Positions 27,202-35,105 of a stretch of 64,000 nt of DNA are shown here, one piece after another. The notes beneath the pieces were generated by a model. That model did not search any database. It was not told the origin of the DNA and was given only the letters and a program-made list of their open reading frames with translations. Both the position numbers and the translations under genes were made by a program. The DNA comes from Rhodothermus sp. (lineage in GTDB: Bacteria > Bacteroidota > Rhodothermia > Rhodothermales > Rhodothermaceae). Location: assembly GCA_026989375.1 (NCBI GenBank), contig JALSJJ010000099.1, positions 1 to 64,000 on the forward strand, read 5' to 3'. Position 1 is the stretch's first letter. Each line of letters begins with the position of its first letter.

Positions 27202-27444
27202 ATGATGGCGACAACATTCCCTGCAATGCCACTTCCGATAAGCCAACTGAATCGATGGGATCCCATAGAAAGCCTGTCACAGCTTCTGCAGAGTTTAGAC
27301 GGACTTGGCTTCTGGAAAAACGGCACGGTGCTGAAATCCTACTCCTTACCAACAACATACCCAAGCCGCAGCACAGAAACCGACACATGGACTTGTCGTA
27401 GGCGTTCGGTCCTGTATCCGGACCTGTATGCCTACCTTGTCTGA
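27202..27444 (+). CDS. Small ORF with strong ribosome site, possible Hsp20 remnant
   Basis: An 80-codon frame (or 79 from the second ATG at 27205) preceded by AGGAGGA at 27191-27197, an ideal spacing. The beginning (ISQLNRWDPIESLSQLL) resembles the N-terminus of small heat-shock proteins of the form RWDPFRELxxL. The rest does not continue into an alpha-crystallin domain in any frame, so it could be a truncated, decaying gene or an unrelated small protein. No function can be assigned. Confidence 0.35.
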   Translation: MMATTFPAMPLPISQLNRWDPIESLSQLLQSLDGLGFWKNGTVLKSYSLPTTYPSRSTETDTWTCRRRSVLYPDLYAYLV

Positions 27445-27506
27445 TCCTGTAAGGCTTGGCTTTGCCAGAAGCCCGCTGTAACTTGTGTACGAGCCGTATG
27501 AGACCC

Positions 27507-29183
27507 ATGCAGAATCGAGACGTAGCCCGCCTGCTGCGCGAAACAGCCCGGTTGCTGGAGCTCCGTGGCGAAAATCCTTTCCGTGTACGCGCCTATGAAC
27601 AGGCTGCCGCTGCAATCGAACAACTGGAGGAGCCCGTTGTCGAGCGGATACGCCAGGGTACTCTGACCGAGTTACCCGGTGTCGGACGTGGGCTGGCTGC
27701 GCAGATTCAGGAGCTGGTCGAGCAAGGCACTTCGAACGTACTGGAACGTCTCCGCCAGGAGCTTCCTCCAGGGCTTCTGGAATTGCTTACGTTGAAAGGG
27801 CTTGGACCTCAGCGGGTACGTCAGCTCTGGCAGGAGCTGAACATCACCTCGCTGGATGATCTGGAAGCAGCATTACAGGACGGTCGCCTTCATCGGCTCA
27901 AAGGTTTTGGTCCCCGTCTACGTGAACGGTTACGGGAGGAACTGACCCGCCGCCGGCGCTACCGCACGCTGCGGCTGTTGGCCCAGGCGCTTCCTGTGGC
28001 CGAAGCGCTCTGCGAACAAATACGACAGCATCCGAACGTTCAACGCGTCGCGCTGGCCGGCGCTGTTCGGCGCATGCTGGAAGTGGTAGATCGAATCGAA
28101 CTGGTGGTCGTCGCTTCGCAGGAAGCCTTGCAGCAGCTACTTTCGCTCACGCAACAGCGATCCGGGCCACATGGCGAGCTCTTGTTGGAAGGCACGTTGC
28201 CGGATGGCTTTCCGTTGCGCCTGATCGTGACCTCCCCGGAATCCTTTGGTACCATCCTGTGGTGGTACACCGGATCGGAAGCGCACTGTCAGGCCTTTCT
28301 GCAGGCGTATGGTCCTCCAGCGCCCTCTCCGGAGGAAGCGGTTCTGTACGAGCGCGTAGGACTCCCCCTGATTCCTCCTGAACTACGCGAAGGGTATGGT
28401 GAGCTGGAAGCCGCTGCGCACCATGCACTTCCTCACCTGATCACGCAACAGGATCTCCGAGGTATCTTGCACAACCATTCCACCTATAGCGATGGCCGCC
28501 ATACCCTCCGAGAAATGGCTGAAGCCGCACGCAGCCGAGGTTACCGCTATTTTGGCATCGGCGATCATAGCCGGTCGCTTACCATTGCCCATGGCCTCTC
28601 CGTTGCGGAAGTACACCGCCAGCAAGAAGAAATTCGTGCGTTAAACGAGAAGCTGGCACTTCATAACTTTCGCATTTTAAGCGGCACGGAATGCGACATT
28701 CTCCCTGATGGATCGCTGGACTATCCCGACGACGTACTGGCGCGCTTCGACTATGTGGTGGCCAGCGTACACACCCAATTGGAAATGGACGAAAAAACAG
28801 CCACGGAACGCATATTACGGGCCCTTCGTAATCCGTATGTCACGATTCTGGGACACCCGACAGGCCGCTTGCTGCTTCGACGTGAAGGCTATCCGCTGGA
28901 CTGGGCCCGCATCATTGATGCCTGTGTTACCTACCGCGTAGCCATTGAGCTCAATGCCCATCCTCAGCGCCTTGATATTGACTGGCGACGCATCCGTGCG
29001 GCAACCACAGCGGGCATCCCCATTGTAATTAACCCGGATGCGCACGCCATCGACGAACTGGACTATGTGCGCTGGGGCGTAGCCGTCGCCCGCAAAGGAT
29101 GGCTCTCACCTGATGCCTGCCTGAACGCTCGGGAACTGGACGACTTAGAAGCCTGGCTCCAACAACGTCGCACTTCCGGTTAA
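27507..29183 (+). CDS. PolX-family protein with inactive polymerase site and intact PHP domain
   Basis: A 558-residue PolX-architecture protein: N-terminal 8-kDa helix-hairpin-helix domain (LRETARLLELRGENPFRVRA, LPGVGRGLAAQI), Pol-beta-like core and a C-terminal PHP phosphoesterase domain. In the core, the usual GSxRRGxExxGDxD motif reads GAVRRMLEVVDRIE (185-198), so the two catalytic Asp positions are Arg196 and Glu198. The third Asp, normally before I/L-R-L-I, is Pro236. The PHP motifs are complete: LHNHSTYSDG, GIGDHSRS, GTECDILPDG, ILGHPTG, ELNAHPQR and NPDAHAID. It is therefore probably a metal-dependent exonuclease or phosphoesterase without polymerase activity. I chose ATG 27507; ATG 27498 is also possible. 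The next gene starts one base after its stop. Confidence 0.87.
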   Translation: MQNRDVARLLRETARLLELRGENPFRVRAYEQAAAAIEQLEEPVVERIRQGTLTELPGVGRGLAAQIQELVEQGTSNVLERLRQELPPGLLELLTLKGLGPQRVRQLWQELNITSLDDLEAALQDGRLHRLKGFGPRLRERLREELTRRRRYRTLRLLAQALPVAEALCEQIRQHPNVQRVALAGAVRRMLEVVDRIELVVVASQEALQQLLSLTQQRSGPHGELLLEGTLPDGFPLRLIVTSPESFGTILWWYTGSEAHCQAFLQAYGPPAPSPEEAVLYERVGLPLIPPELREGYGELEAAAHHALPHLITQQDLRGILHNHSTYSDGRHTLREMAEAARSRGYRYFGIGDHSRSLTIAHGLSVAEVHRQQEEIRALNEKLALHNFRILSGTECDILPDGSLDYPDDVLARFDYVVASVHTQLEMDEKTATERILRALRNPYVTILGHPTGRLLLRREGYPLDWARIIDACVTYRVAIELNAHPQRLDIDWRRIRAATTAGIPIVINPDAHAIDELDYVRWGVAVARKGWLSPDACLNARELDDLEAWLQQRRTSG

Positions 29184-29184
29184 A

Positions 29185-31065
29185 ATGAGGCGCCTGTTGT
29201 TTCCATTCATCCTTGTGCTGCTGGGCCTGCTGATGGTTTTCAGTGGGTATCACTATCTCGTTCAGGCTGTCCGGCACCCTCCTTCGCAGCGCTCCATCGC
29301 CGGCCTCCAAGCCCCCGTTACGCTGCAGATCCTTCCCGGTCATCTGGTCAGCATCCGAGCGGCCCACCTGGATGATGCACTGACGGCCCTGGGCTATGCG
29401 CATGGGCTCTGGCACAGCTGGCCCCTGCTCCTCTGGCGTCAGGCAGCACTGGGCCGTCAGACCGAATGGTTTGGTCCTTCCACCGTACTTCTCGACAGCC
29501 TGGTGCATGCCCTGTTACTTCCTGAACAATCCCGAACTGCTTATGAACAGCTACCCTCACACGCTCGTCACCGCCTGCTTGCCTACACCCAGGGACTTCA
29601 GGCCGCCCTTCTGGAGCGACCGACAACCCTTCGGGATGAACAGGTTTTGCTCAACCTTCCCATTGATCCCTGGCAACCCTGGCACAGCCTCGCCATCGAG
29701 CGCTTGCTGGCCCTGCTGATGCTGCCGCATACCACAGATGAGGCCATCGCCGGCCTGTCAGCACTTCGCTCCTGGCTACACCTCTATGGCTTCCACCACA
29801 GCATGGCCTGGGTACGATCGACCACCGACGGAAGTCTGCAATGCTACATGCGTTACGTCTACGGCGATCTGGCCCTCCCCTTCTTCCAGGAAGTGCTGAT
29901 CCTACTGCCAGACGACACGCTTCGCCTTGTAACTATTCCAGGCACCCTGCTCTTTCTGGCCGGCCAGACCGGTCAACATACCTGGTATCTGTTACCAACT
30001 ACCCAGCCAGCTACCCTGGAAAGGCGCCCCCGGACCGCCCTTTCATTACAGCCCGTTTATACGCGTTTTCGCCTACCCGACGGCAGCGAGCGCCTGCTGC
30101 AACGTGCGCAGGCTGGTGATGCCCTGGTTCTTGCAGAACCTGCTCCAGACACCGTATTGCTGCTTCGATGGGCCGGTTTGACTCCAGTCAGCGACCTGCC
30201 GGCCTGGCTCGCCCTGCTATCGAACCACGTTCCTACATTTCGGCTGTTCGAAGGCGCAGGGATCCGGCTTACGGCCGATGGTCGCTGGCACCTCCTCGGA
30301 CATCCCCGGATTGTTGGATCCTTGAACGATGGTGTCCTGATTGGCCAGACCCCCTGGCATCAATGGATCGCCCACCGCCTCCGAGATCTACCCCCGACCC
30401 CTGCCTTTCCGGACGATGCGCACAGCCGCTGGGCTCATCAGCAGCTGGCAACGTTACTTCCTGTGTTGGATCCCCTGCGTTTTACGGATACGCTGTCTCA
30501 CGAAGCCTATACGCTGCTCCGTAACTGGGATGCTACCTACAATGCTGCCAGCCTGGGTGCTACCATCTTTGATTACTGGATCAGCCGCTATCTGGAATCC
30601 GGTGGCACATTGCCCTTACCCACCTCACCCGATCCGCTACGGTCCCACTATGTCCAGGTCTTGCAAGCTGCCTTCGACGCCGTCGTCGATACGCTGGCGC
30701 ATCGTCTGGGCCCCGATCTCAACCTGTGGCGCTGGGAGCGGGCCCACACTCGGCGACTGGCTTTTCCGGTGTGGTCACACCTGGCTCATCTTCCTGCCGC
30801 TGCTCGTTATGCGCCCCTGTTGTTGCCCGGCACCGGCCATCCATCTACCCTTTCATGGGGAGGATCCCCGTTGCTCCGCGAACGACCGGCACCGGCGTTC
30901 TGGGAGGGGTGGACGACACTTTCCGATACAACCGTTTTCTCTGTGCGGCGCTTATGGCTTGAGATTGATCGGTTTATGGCACGTTATCGCCTCCCTACTC
31001 GGCCTTCAGCGTGGCCCTTGCACCCTACCTCGCCCCTCCACACTATACGCCTGATGCCGCGTTGA
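29185..31065 (+). CDS. Divergent penicillin-acylase-family (Ntn hydrolase) protein
   Basis: The 626-residue product follows the penicillin amidase plan: signal or anchor helix at the start, HLDDALTALGYAHGLWHSWPLLLWRQAALGR-type alpha-chain segment, and WDATYNAASLGATIFDYW near the C-terminal third. The stretch GFHHSMAWV (Ser206) sits where the nucleophile of the beta-chain (normally G-S-N-x-W) is expected, but the Asn is Met and the preceding Gly is His, so autoprocessing and activity are doubtful. Homologues include acyl-homoserine-lactone and cephalosporin acylases; the substrate here is unknown. It starts one base after the PolX stop and converges on the M14 peptidase, 6 bases away. Confidence 0.78.
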   Translation: MRRLLFPFILVLLGLLMVFSGYHYLVQAVRHPPSQRSIAGLQAPVTLQILPGHLVSIRAAHLDDALTALGYAHGLWHSWPLLLWRQAALGRQTEWFGPSTVLLDSLVHALLLPEQSRTAYEQLPSHARHRLLAYTQGLQAALLERPTTLRDEQVLLNLPIDPWQPWHSLAIERLLALLMLPHTTDEAIAGLSALRSWLHLYGFHHSMAWVRSTTDGSLQCYMRYVYGDLALPFFQEVLILLPDDTLRLVTIPGTLLFLAGQTGQHTWYLLPTTQPATLERRPRTALSLQPVYTRFRLPDGSERLLQRAQAGDALVLAEPAPDTVLLLRWAGLTPVSDLPAWLALLSNHVPTFRLFEGAGIRLTADGRWHLLGHPRIVGSLNDGVLIGQTPWHQWIAHRLRDLPPTPAFPDDAHSRWAHQQLATLLPVLDPLRFTDTLSHEAYTLLRNWDATYNAASLGATIFDYWISRYLESGGTLPLPTSPDPLRSHYVQVLQAAFDAVVDTLAHRLGPDLNLWRWERAHTRRLAFPVWSHLAHLPAAARYAPLLLPGTGHPSTLSWGGSPLLRERPAPAFWEGWTTLSDTTVFSVRRLWLEIDRFMARYRLPTRPSAWPLHPTSPLHTIRLMPR

Positions 31066-31071
31066 GCATGC

Positions 31072-32139
31072 TCAAACGCCGATTGCTTCCAGCGCCAGCC
31101 CGATCGTCTGCAACTGCAACCGCATAGCGACCGGCAGTGGCAACGCCCGAAGTCCAAACAGACGGCGTGCCTCGTCCAGCGATTGCCCTTTTTCCACACG
31201 CAGGCGAAGCTCTGGCAGCTGTTCCCGTAATTCGAGATAGGCCACAGGCACACCCGGCGGTGAGGGCCGATGCCGAACCACGAACAACGGTAACTCGGTC
31301 ACCAGACAAAGTGGATCGCCCCCCAGACGCCGCACAAATTCCATTGAACTCATCCGAAAGTGCGAAGCCGTCTGCGCGTCGCCCTGTGCCAGAAAGAACG
31401 TGCGCATGGCTTCACCTTCAGGAGTGGTCATAAAGCCGGGCCCCAGATAGAAAAATCCTTTTTCGCCTTTGCGGTTATGATCATGCAGTTCGAGCCCGGC
31501 TACACGGACCGCTTCTATAAAGGCCCGTTGCAGCGCTTCCGTACGAAATGACCAGTGGCGCTCGATAAGCAGCAGCGCTCCTTCCGCAAAGCCCATACTG
31601 TGCAGGTTGATGTACAACGCGAAAGGTGCGTATGCCTGCAAAAAGCGGGCAATAGCACGGTTTTCGACACGAAGATCCGGGTAGCCAAACTCCAGGTCAC
31701 GTCCCGGAAGCTCCCGCACAATGCCGGTCAGGTAAGCCTCCAGCGAGGGCCAGCGTTCGGTCCAGCTTCGGTTGCGGAGCTCGCCATCCGGGTTGATGTG
31801 AGGCAGTATGACAAACCGCACGCGCTCCAGCAATGGCTGTAAAAGATCGGGCCGTCGCATGCCTTCCGTGATCAACCAGCGCAACGTTTCGGGACCCACC
31901 GGCTCGTCGGCATGGGCTCCGGCCAACAACAGGACGGATCGCTGGCCTCGTCCCATCACTACGGCATCCAGCGGTCGTCCTTCTTCACTCTGGCCAATCT
32001 GGTGGAAGGTTGCCAGCCCGTCACTGGACCGGCAGGCCTGCTCAATTGCCGCGCGCACCATCTCCTGTGTCCGAAATACGGGCGCTGCTTCTTCTGGAAG
32101 CAGCGCAGCCAGCCGATCTGCCCACCGCATGGTATTCAT
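31072..32139 (-). CDS. M14 family zinc carboxypeptidase-like protein
   Basis: A 355-residue protein with an M14/succinylglutamate-desuccinylase-like fold. Zinc-site motifs are LLLAGAHADEPVG (H-x-x-E) and YINLHSMGF (third His), preceded by LPHINPDGE, and VTELPLFVV supplies a plausible catalytic Glu. No signal peptide is evident, so it may act in the cytoplasm on peptides or amidated metabolites. It is followed 3 bases downstream by nothing on its strand, since the convergent acylase gene ends 6 bases away; upstream, cvpA ends 3 bases before its ATG, so it closes the yqeY-cvpA operon. Confidence 0.85.
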   Translation of the reverse strand: MNTMRWADRLAALLPEEAAPVFRTQEMVRAAIEQACRSSDGLATFHQIGQSEEGRPLDAVVMGRGQRSVLLLAGAHADEPVGPETLRWLITEGMRRPDLLQPLLERVRFVILPHINPDGELRNRSWTERWPSLEAYLTGIVRELPGRDLEFGYPDLRVENRAIARFLQAYAPFALYINLHSMGFAEGALLLIERHWSFRTEALQRAFIEAVRVAGLELHDHNRKGEKGFFYLGPGFMTTPEGEAMRTFFLAQGDAQTASHFRMSSMEFVRRLGGDPLCLVTELPLFVVRHRPSPPGVPVAYLELREQLPELRLRVEKGQSLDEARRLFGLRALPLPVAMRLQLQTIGLALEAIGV

Positions 32140-32142
32140 CGA

Positions 32143-32688
32143 CTATTGTGTTTTGTCCAGCTTGTCATCCAACCCGGAGAAACGTTCCACCAGCTTGCGT
32201 GCTTCAGGTGCTCGGGCTACTACAAAATCCCAGGTAGCCGGCACCACGGCGGCTACCGGCTCGTACAGCGGCGAAGCGCGTCGGGCAGCCGGTCCAGGCA
32301 GATCGAACACGCGCAGCACCAGAAACAGCAAGCTCAGGAGCAGTACCGCCTTGAACCCACCTACCAGCGCCCCCAGCAATCGATTGAGCAGCGATAACTT
32401 GATAGCTCCCAGCAAGGCCTCAGTAGCTCGAATGGCCAGCCAGACGCCTACCTGCACGGCCAGAAACACCAGCATGAACCCAATGAGCGGCCCCACCCGG
32501 GGCGACAGGCTCAAGCTGGTGACCACCAGCTTTCCTACCGGCTCCATGGCCGAAATGCCTACCACAATGGCCAACACAAACCCTACGATACTGGCCACCT
32601 GGCGCACGCCGCCGGTTGCAAACCCGCGCACCATACCCAGCCCAATCAACACCAGCATGAACCAGTCGAGTGGCGTTAGTGCCGTCAT
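32143..32688 (-). CDS. CvpA family membrane protein
   Basis: A 181-residue inner-membrane protein with four helices. The start (LTPLDWFMLVLIGLGMVRGFATGG) and the repeated small-residue pattern in LLNRLLGALVGGFKAVLLL match CvpA, a family named for colicin V production in E. coli and required for envelope stress tolerance in other bacteria. The biochemical role is not settled. It overlaps the yqeY stop by four bases and the M14 peptidase starts 3 bases after its stop. Confidence 0.88.
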   Translation of the reverse strand: MTALTPLDWFMLVLIGLGMVRGFATGGVRQVASIVGFVLAIVVGISAMEPVGKLVVTSLSLSPRVGPLIGFMLVFLAVQVGVWLAIRATEALLGAIKLSLLNRLLGALVGGFKAVLLLSLLFLVLRVFDLPGPAARRASPLYEPVAAVVPATWDFVVARAPEARKLVERFSGLDDKLDKTQ

Positions 32689-33158
32689 GAAGCTGATTCG
32701 CGCTGAGTTAGCAGCTCTCGGGCCAGCTCACTGACGCGGCGTCCGTCGGCTTGCCCACGCATACGTGCCATCGCCTCTTTCATCACACGCCCCATGTCGC
32801 GGACCGAACGAGCCCCCACCGATTCGATAATCTCTTCCAGAACGTCGCGGATCTCTTCGTCACTGAGCTGACGTGGCAGGTATGCTTCAATGATTTTTAA
32901 CTCTTCTGTTTCCTTCTGCACCAGATCGTCCCGTCCCGCTGCACGGAACTGTTCGATAGCCTCACGACGGCGTTTGGCCTCTTTTTGCAATACTTCCAAC
33001 TCCTGTTCAGGGGTCAGCGTGGCCTTTCCTCCTTTGCGTTCGGCGATCTCTCGTTCCGTCAGAGCGGCCTGCAGCGCTCGAATCGTGCGCAACCGCGCCG
33101 TATCGCGTGCCCGCATGGCCGCCTTCAGATCCTCGGTCAAGCGTTCCTTCAATGACAT
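32685..33158 (-). CDS. yqeY: GatB/YqeY domain protein
   Basis: A 157-residue YqeY protein, related to the C-terminal helical tail of the GatB subunit of tRNA amidotransferase. Landmarks are LKERLTEDLKAAMRARD, LRTIRALQAALTEREI, a charged coiled region (EQELEVLQKEAKRRREAIEQF), IIEAYLPRQLSDEEI and MGRVMKEAMARMRGQADGR. Whether it binds tRNA in this organism is unknown. It is first in the yqeY-cvpA-M14 operon and overlaps cvpA by four bases. Confidence 0.9.
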   Translation of the reverse strand: MSLKERLTEDLKAAMRARDTARLRTIRALQAALTEREIAERKGGKATLTPEQELEVLQKEAKRRREAIEQFRAAGRDDLVQKETEELKIIEAYLPRQLSDEEIRDVLEEIIESVGARSVRDMGRVMKEAMARMRGQADGRRVSELARELLTQRESAS

Positions 33159-33226
33159 GGCCCGTTTCTGTGCTGGCGAAAAGGTTTGCTAAAAAATACA
33201 CATTCTTTCTGTCTTCGACAGCCCGG

Positions 33227-33991
33227 CTACCGAAAGATCAACCGAAAGGCCGCCACCCCTAATCCCAACTGCGCAATGCCCAGCGCAATGCCAGCCCGAA
33301 GATCAAGTGCCCGGATACGCGGGCGCAACGTCGGATCTCCGGTTTCTTCATAACGTGCATAAAGCCGGTCCGCCTGAAATTTGTAGTGAACAGATACGGC
33401 CGTCGCAGCCACGGCCACGCCAAGTGCAGCATATGTAATCCAGCGCCGACGGCGTACGGTGGGTCCTCCGGGCTGCACCTCAGGAACGGACGTTTCCAAC
33501 GGTTGCAGATAGACCCGATGGCGATTCCATACCTGCTGTCCGGGCCACAGGGCAACCGGAGCGTAGCCAGGCCGGACGAGATAAAGTGTATCCTGAAGCG
33601 GCGCTTCGAAGGCGTCCCAGAAAGGGGTTTCGCCCAGGAATCGCTGGCGTTCGGATTGCCTCACAAAAATACGGGCCCCAGAAGGCACTGACTCGATACG
33701 GTAGTGGTATCGGAAAGTCACCGTGATTTGAAGTGTATCAGCCGTGGTGTCTGGCAACATGACTGTACGGGCTGGAATGGCCCAGGTATCACCTTCGGGG
33801 GGCACCACGCGCAACATGCGTTTGCCAGCAGGTAATCGGAAGATGTGATAGCGCGCAGGTCCCAGCAACACTGAATCGGCATAGACCAGCGCTTCCGGCC
33901 AGTTTGTGCTGAGCACGATGACCGGCTGCGTCTGGCCTGGAATTGCCAGCCAGCACGTAAAGCTCAGGCTAAGGATGTGTGGCCACTTCAT
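33227..33991 (-). CDS. PEGA-like secreted or membrane protein
   Basis: A 254-residue protein with a signal peptide (LSLSFTCWLAIPGQTQ), two beta-rich PEGA-like segments (NWPEALVYADSVLLGPARY, and VPSGARIFVRQSERQRFLG with WDAFEAPLQDTLYLVRPGY), a membrane helix (WITYAALGVAVAATAV) and a second C-terminal hydrophobic stretch. PEGA domains are associated with cell-surface proteins of unknown mechanism. Its start overlaps the end of the propeller lipoprotein gene by 23 bases, so it is translationally coupled to it and belongs to the same envelope module. Confidence 0.75.
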   Translation of the reverse strand: MKWPHILSLSFTCWLAIPGQTQPVIVLSTNWPEALVYADSVLLGPARYHIFRLPAGKRMLRVVPPEGDTWAIPARTVMLPDTTADTLQITVTFRYHYRIESVPSGARIFVRQSERQRFLGETPFWDAFEAPLQDTLYLVRPGYAPVALWPGQQVWNRHRVYLQPLETSVPEVQPGGPTVRRRRWITYAALGVAVAATAVSVHYKFQADRLYARYEETGDPTLRPRIRALDLRAGIALGIAQLGLGVAAFRLIFR

Positions 33992-35105
33992 GAGTGGTTT
34001 GCAGCAGATAAACCTGCCGGGGACGCGTCAAAACGACCAATCCGAAAGCAGATCTCTCCAGATCAAGCACTCCCCCTTTCAGCCTAGTTTCCCAGCGCAG
34101 AACGCCGGTTGCCAGCTCCAGCGCCACCAAGCGGCCGTGCAGGTCTCCTACGTAGAGCACGCCAGCCGTGGTATCGGCTACGGGTGCCGCCACCATGGCA
34201 GTCCCGCCCGTCCACGACCAGCGCAACGTGCCAGTGGCGCGTGTCAGCGCTCGGACGACGCCGTCACTTCCGGCCACATACACGGTCTGTTCGACGACCA
34301 CGGGCGTTGTGAGCTGGATGGAGGTATCGGGCAGTGCCAAGGTCCAGGCCACTGTGCCGGAGGCGGCCTGCAGCGCTACCAGTCGGCCCCGTGTGGTGGG
34401 CAAAAGTACCCGATCATCGACTGGAAGAGGATCGACATACACAGGCCAGCATTGCTGCTGCCAGCGCAACCGGCCTGTTTCGGTCTCCAAGGCCACTACC
34501 CGTCCCCGTTTGTCGGCTACCACCAGCAGATCCCCTACTCGAATCGGCCGTGCGCGCACGCCTTCCAGACCGGTCACCTCGGGCTCCTGCACCCAGCGTG
34601 CTTGTCCGTCTCGCACATCCAATGCATACACCCGTCCCCACCGCTCGGCCACATACACGACGTTGCCTTCCAGCGTCAGACTGGCCTCCACGCCATTACC
34701 TACGTGACGCCAGACGATCCGGCGGCGATACAGGTCGTAGGCCACTACTGAAGCTCCACCAAGGGCTACCGGTACTACGAGTACAGTCCCGTGCAGCACC
34801 GGCGCTCCCAGCAGGTCCCGCCCTGCATCAAGCACCCCACGTCGGCGGCCTTTGGGCAGTTCAAACGCATGCACGTCGCCCTTTCGATTGGTGACCAGCA
34901 GGAGGCGGCCAGCCACAAATGCCCGGGCCGGTGCGGCCTCAACGCCACGCTGCCAGCGTACCCCCAGCGGAGGCGCCACCGTCCATCGTGCTGTTACCGG
35001 GGACACCAGCATCCTCTCGGGCACCTGCAACGAGCGACAGCCGCCTTCTGTAAGCAACATGGCCAGTCCGATCGACCCCCACACCCAGTGCTTCAAAAAT
35101 CCCAT
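33969..35105 (-). CDS. BamB-like PQQ-type beta-propeller lipoprotein
   Basis: The 378-residue product has a lipobox-like signal (LTEGGC), followed by repeated PQQ/BamB-type blades such as VYVAERWGRVYALDVRDGQARW, VVADKRGRVVALETETGRLRW, VLLPTTRGRLVALQAASGTVAW, VYVAGSDGVVRALTRATGTLRW and LYVGDLHGRLVALELATGVLRW. It is probably a periplasm-facing lipoprotein. E. coli BamB serves the outer-membrane barrel-assembly machine; a similar partner role for the barrel gene immediately upstream is suggested by the 13-base gene overlap and is inference. Confidence 0.85.
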   Translation of the reverse strand: MGFLKHWVWGSIGLAMLLTEGGCRSLQVPERMLVSPVTARWTVAPPLGVRWQRGVEAAPARAFVAGRLLLVTNRKGDVHAFELPKGRRRGVLDAGRDLLGAPVLHGTVLVVPVALGGASVVAYDLYRRRIVWRHVGNGVEASLTLEGNVVYVAERWGRVYALDVRDGQARWVQEPEVTGLEGVRARPIRVGDLLVVADKRGRVVALETETGRLRWQQQCWPVYVDPLPVDDRVLLPTTRGRLVALQAASGTVAWTLALPDTSIQLTTPVVVEQTVYVAGSDGVVRALTRATGTLRWSWTGGTAMVAAPVADTTAGVLYVGDLHGRLVALELATGVLRWETRLKGGVLDLERSAFGLVVLTRPRQVYLLQTTHEVATHP

